Below are positions 5,176 through 7,885 of a DNA stretch of 7,885 nt, piece after piece. The translations under genes were made by a program, and so were the position numbers. The notes beneath the pieces are model-generated. The model was not told the DNA's origin, ran no database searches, and saw only the letters and a list, made by a program, of their open reading frames with translations. The first letter of the stretch is position 1. Each line of letters opens with the position of its first letter. The DNA is from Filomicrobium sp. (GTDB lineage Bacteria; Pseudomonadota; Alphaproteobacteria; Rhizobiales; Hyphomicrobiaceae): NCBI GenBank assembly GCA_021775655.1, contig JAJFHK010000161.1, positions 1-7,885 on the forward strand. The letters are read 5' to 3'.

Positions 5176-7885
5176 ATGGAAAGCCCCGCCTCTGGCTCCG
5201 CCGCGATGATGTTGAAAGTTTTGCGGTCAGCTGATCCTCCCCCACCGACAAAGTATTTTGATCCGGAAGAACTGAAAAAAGAGCTAATCGGCATCGTCTC
5301 CGACGATGGCGGACCTGACAAGGCGCGGCCTCATTTCATCTCACGCGTCAAGGAAGTGATTGCTGCCGCCCGAGCACAGTCGCTATCCGAACTTAAGTCC
5401 GACGGGCTAGGCATCCGCTGCGCCGCAGGCCTTTCACAATTCCAAGACGATCTCATTTGCATGTTATTCGACCTTGTCGTCACCTATCGGTGCACGCCAG
5501 CCGAGCGTGAAGAAGTTGAGCATATGGCGATTGTCGCCACAGGAGGCTATGGCCGGGGCCTTCTTGCTCCGGGCTCCGACATCGACTTGTTGTTCCTAAT
5601 ACCTGGTGCCACCGGCAAGGGAGAGGCCAAGGCTTGTGAACGCCTGCTGTATTTACTGTGGGATCTAGGCTTTAAGGTCGGACATGCCACCCGCACGGTT
5701 TCCCAATGCGTGGAGCTTTCCAAGGCCGACATGACGATTGCAACTTCGATGATCGATGCGCGGTTGATCCATGGCAACGCTGCTCTCTTCGGAGACTTGC
5801 AGCACAAGTTCCGTAGGCAGGTGATCAAGAAAAACGTACGCGCGTTTATCGACGCAAAGATGGCCGAGAGAGATGATCGGCATCAGCGTTCCGGAGACGC
5901 TCGCTACAGGGTTGAACCCAACATCAAGGACGGCAAGGGCGGACTTCGCGACCTTCACACGCTACATTGGCTCTCGAAGGCGATCTACGATGATGACGTC
6001 GGTGAGGCAACGATTATTGCAGGTGTCTTCACCGAAGAAGAAGTGACAACATTCCACCGATGCGAGGAATTCCTCTGGTCGGTGAGATGCTTCTTGCACT
6101 TCCTTACAGACCGACCAGAAGAAAGATTGACCTTCGATGTCCAGGCGCAGATGGCCGAGCTGCTTGGTTATAAAGTTCATGGCGGCCAACGCGCCGTTGA
6201 ACGTTTCATGAAGCACTATTTCCTGGTCGCCAAAGACGTCGGCGATTTGACTGGAATTCTCTGCGGCGCCCTGGAAATTCAACAATTCAAGTCGGCACCG
6301 ACATTTCGAAGTGTTCTTGATCCGCTGAACTGGCAGACACGCCGCCAGATTCGAACCCGCACCGAATTTCGCATCGATAACGACCGCCTCAACGTTGCCG
6401 ACTCTGAAGTGTTCGAGCGTGATCCTCTCAACATATTGAGGCTTTTCTCTCAGGCGGCAGCGACTGGCACGTTCCTTCATCCAAATGCTGTTCGGCTATT
6501 GCGTCAGTCGGGCCGTCTTGTCGATCGCAAAATGCGCGAGAGTTCTGCGGCCAACCGCCTCTTCCTGTCGCTTTTGACAGATGCGGAAACCGGCGCACTG
6601 TCGCTGCGCCGTCTCAACGATGCGGGCGTCCTCGGTCGCTTCATTCCCCCGTTCAGGCGCGTTGTGGGAATGACGCAGTTCAACATGTACCACCACTATA
6701 CCGTTGACGAGCACCTCATCCGCACCGTCGAGAAACTGGGTGAAATCGAACGTGGTGTTTCCATCGAGGAACTGCCGCTGTCCACCGAACTGATTAAGAC
6801 GATTAAGAATCGTAGAGTTCTTTACGTAGCAGCCTTCCTCCACGATATCGGAAAGGGCCGCCGCGAAGACCATTCTATTGTTGGCGCGCGCATCGCTCGT
6901 GAATTGTGCCCGCGGCTAGGGCTCTCCGCAGATGAGTCCGATACCGTTGCTTGGCTCATCGAAGAGCACTTGACGATGAGCAACATCTCCCAGCGCCGCG
7001 ACCTTGCCGATCCGCGTACTATCCGTGACTTCGCCGACATCGTCAAAAGCCCTGAGCGGCTCAAGCTGCTGCTTATGCTCACGGCTTGCGACATTCGCGC
7101 TGTTGGTCCGGACACCTGGAATGGGTGGAAAGGGCAGCTGCTTCGCACGCTCTATAGCGAGACCGAGCAGCTCTTGAACGGTGAGCAAACAAATGAGGCC
7201 CATCGCGAAAGAATCGACAATGCGAAAAGCGCACTTGGGTCGGCACTGCGTTTAGAAGATTGGGAAGAGGCCGCGATAGGCGAACAACTTGGCCGCTTCT
7301 TTGATGACTATTGGCTGCGCTTCGAGACCGACGTGCAACTTGAGCATGCGCTTTTCATGGACGCCGCACAGAAAAAAGACGAGCGCCTCTCCATTGACTA
7401 CAAGACGGACGCCTTCACCGCAGTTACCGAATTGACCATCCTCGCACCCAACCACCCACGGCTGCTTTCGCTATTCGCTGGCGCATGCCTATCGGTCGGG
7501 GCCGACATCGTTGGCGCGCAAATCAATTCAACGCGCGATGGCGTGGCACTCGATACCTTCCTGTTGCAGCGCGAATTCGATCAAGATGAGGACGAAAAAC
7601 GCCGATGCGAACGCATTCGCGACGCGATTGTGCGTTACCTCAAGGGTGAAGCACGCGTGCAGAAGGTGCTGAAAGATCGTCGAACGGAGCACCGGATCGA
7701 AGCCTTTAGTGTCAGGCCGATTGCCGACGTCAGCAACGAACTTTCCGACCATTATACGGTGATTGAGGTTGAAGGGCGCGACCGATCTGGACTGCTTTAC
7801 GAGCTTACCAGCGAGCTATCGGATCTATCGCTTGATATTTCGTCGGCCCATATTTCCACGTTTGGGGAAAAAGTTATCGACGCAT
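5176..7885 (+). CDS. glnD: Bifunctional [protein-PII] uridylyltransferase / uridylyl-removing enzyme GlnD (partial, 3' end outside window)
   Basis: Cytoplasmic nitrogen sensor: it uridylylates PII proteins (GlnB/GlnK) when glutamine is low and removes UMP when glutamine is high, thereby controlling glutamine synthetase and the Ntr response. Numbered from ATG 5176 (903 residues seen): nucleotidyltransferase motif GGYGRG...PGSDIDLL (G123-L139, metal ligands D135 and D137); the following GlnD-type helical domain with YRVEPNIKDGKGGLRDLHTL from 244; an HD hydrolase domain with YHHYTVDEH (H507, H512), LHDIGKG (H556, D557), H566, H598 and D639; a first ACT domain from about 753 (LTILAPNHPRLLS); and a second from about 860 (YTVIEVEGRDRSGLL), cut by the edge, with perhaps 20-40 residues missing. 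Both active sites look intact. The start is uncertain: GTG 5107, 1 nt after the mutS stop, would add 23 residues. ATG 5176 is preferred for its codon and a GAAGG 10 nt upstream. Co-transcription with mutS is likely. Confidence 0.96.
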   Translation, partial: MESPASGSAAMMLKVLRSADPPPPTKYFDPEELKKELIGIVSDDGGPDKARPHFISRVKEVIAAARAQSLSELKSDGLGIRCAAGLSQFQDDLICMLFDLVVTYRCTPAEREEVEHMAIVATGGYGRGLLAPGSDIDLLFLIPGATGKGEAKACERLLYLLWDLGFKVGHATRTVSQCVELSKADMTIATSMIDARLIHGNAALFGDLQHKFRRQVIKKNVRAFIDAKMAERDDRHQRSGDARYRVEPNIKDGKGGLRDLHTLHWLSKAIYDDDVGEATIIAGVFTEEEVTTFHRCEEFLWSVRCFLHFLTDRPEERLTFDVQAQMAELLGYKVHGGQRAVERFMKHYFLVAKDVGDLTGILCGALEIQQFKSAPTFRSVLDPLNWQTRRQIRTRTEFRIDNDRLNVADSEVFERDPLNILRLFSQAAATGTFLHPNAVRLLRQSGRLVDRKMRESSAANRLFLSLLTDAETGALSLRRLNDAGVLGRFIPPFRRVVGMTQFNMYHHYTVDEHLIRTVEKLGEIERGVSIEELPLSTELIKTIKNRRVLYVAAFLHDIGKGRREDHSIVGARIARELCPRLGLSADESDTVAWLIEEHLTMSNISQRRDLADPRTIRDFADIVKSPERLKLLLMLTACDIRAVGPDTWNGWKGQLLRTLYSETEQLLNGEQTNEAHRERIDNAKSALGSALRLEDWEEAAIGEQLGRFFDDYWLRFETDVQLEHALFMDAAQKKDERLSIDYKTDAFTAVTELTILAPNHPRLLSLFAGACLSVGADIVGAQINSTRDGVALDTFLLQREFDQDEDEKRRCERIRDAIVRYLKGEARVQKVLKDRRTEHRIEAFSVRPIADVSNELSDHYTVIEVEGRDRSGLLYELTSELSDLSLDISSAHISTFGEKVIDA

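Noticed and set aside
5962..6873. Minus-strand open frames of 172 and 125 codons within glnD
   Set aside because: They are antisense to intact GlnD domains and have no recognisable domain of their own.
1..7885. A previously undescribed multi-gene system, mobile element or CRISPR array
   Set aside because: All three coding regions are well-known core genes with intact motifs; no integrase, transposase, terminal repeats, spaced direct repeats or compositional break was seen.

Overview
The window looks like chromosomal DNA of an alphaproteobacterium, most likely of the order Hyphomicrobiales (Rhizobiales). The three encoded proteins read as alphaproteobacterial types, base composition is moderately GC-rich, and the order malic enzyme (divergent), mutS, glnD matches what I recall from Sinorhizobium/Rhizobium relatives. 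Genus cannot be fixed from the sequence alone; a Hyphomicrobium-like relative is only an impression.

Layout: (1) Positions 1-1835, minus strand, hold about 611 codons of a large malic enzyme (MaeB/Tme type) with a C-terminal phosphotransacetylase-like domain. Its 3' end lies beyond the left edge. (2) Positions 1836-2225 are a 390-bp divergent intergenic region with no convincing gene. It is rich in dyads: a 16-bp palindrome near the malic enzyme start and two long stem-loops (2059-2111 and 2142-2210) before mutS, with a weak promoter candidate between them. (3) Positions 2226-5105, plus strand, are mutS, complete. (4) From 5176 (or a GTG at 5107, 1 nt after the mutS stop) to the right edge is glnD, missing only the end of its last ACT domain.

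The genes do different housekeeping jobs: carbon flux between C4-dicarboxylates and pyruvate, DNA mismatch repair, and nitrogen sensing through PII uridylylation. mutS and glnD lie head to tail with no visible terminator between them, so co-transcription is likely. I see no mobile element, CRISPR array, tRNA or rRNA, and no unusual multi-gene system. The coding part is ordinary core genome; the parts worth a second look are the intergenic stem-loops and a T7 tract inside mutS.
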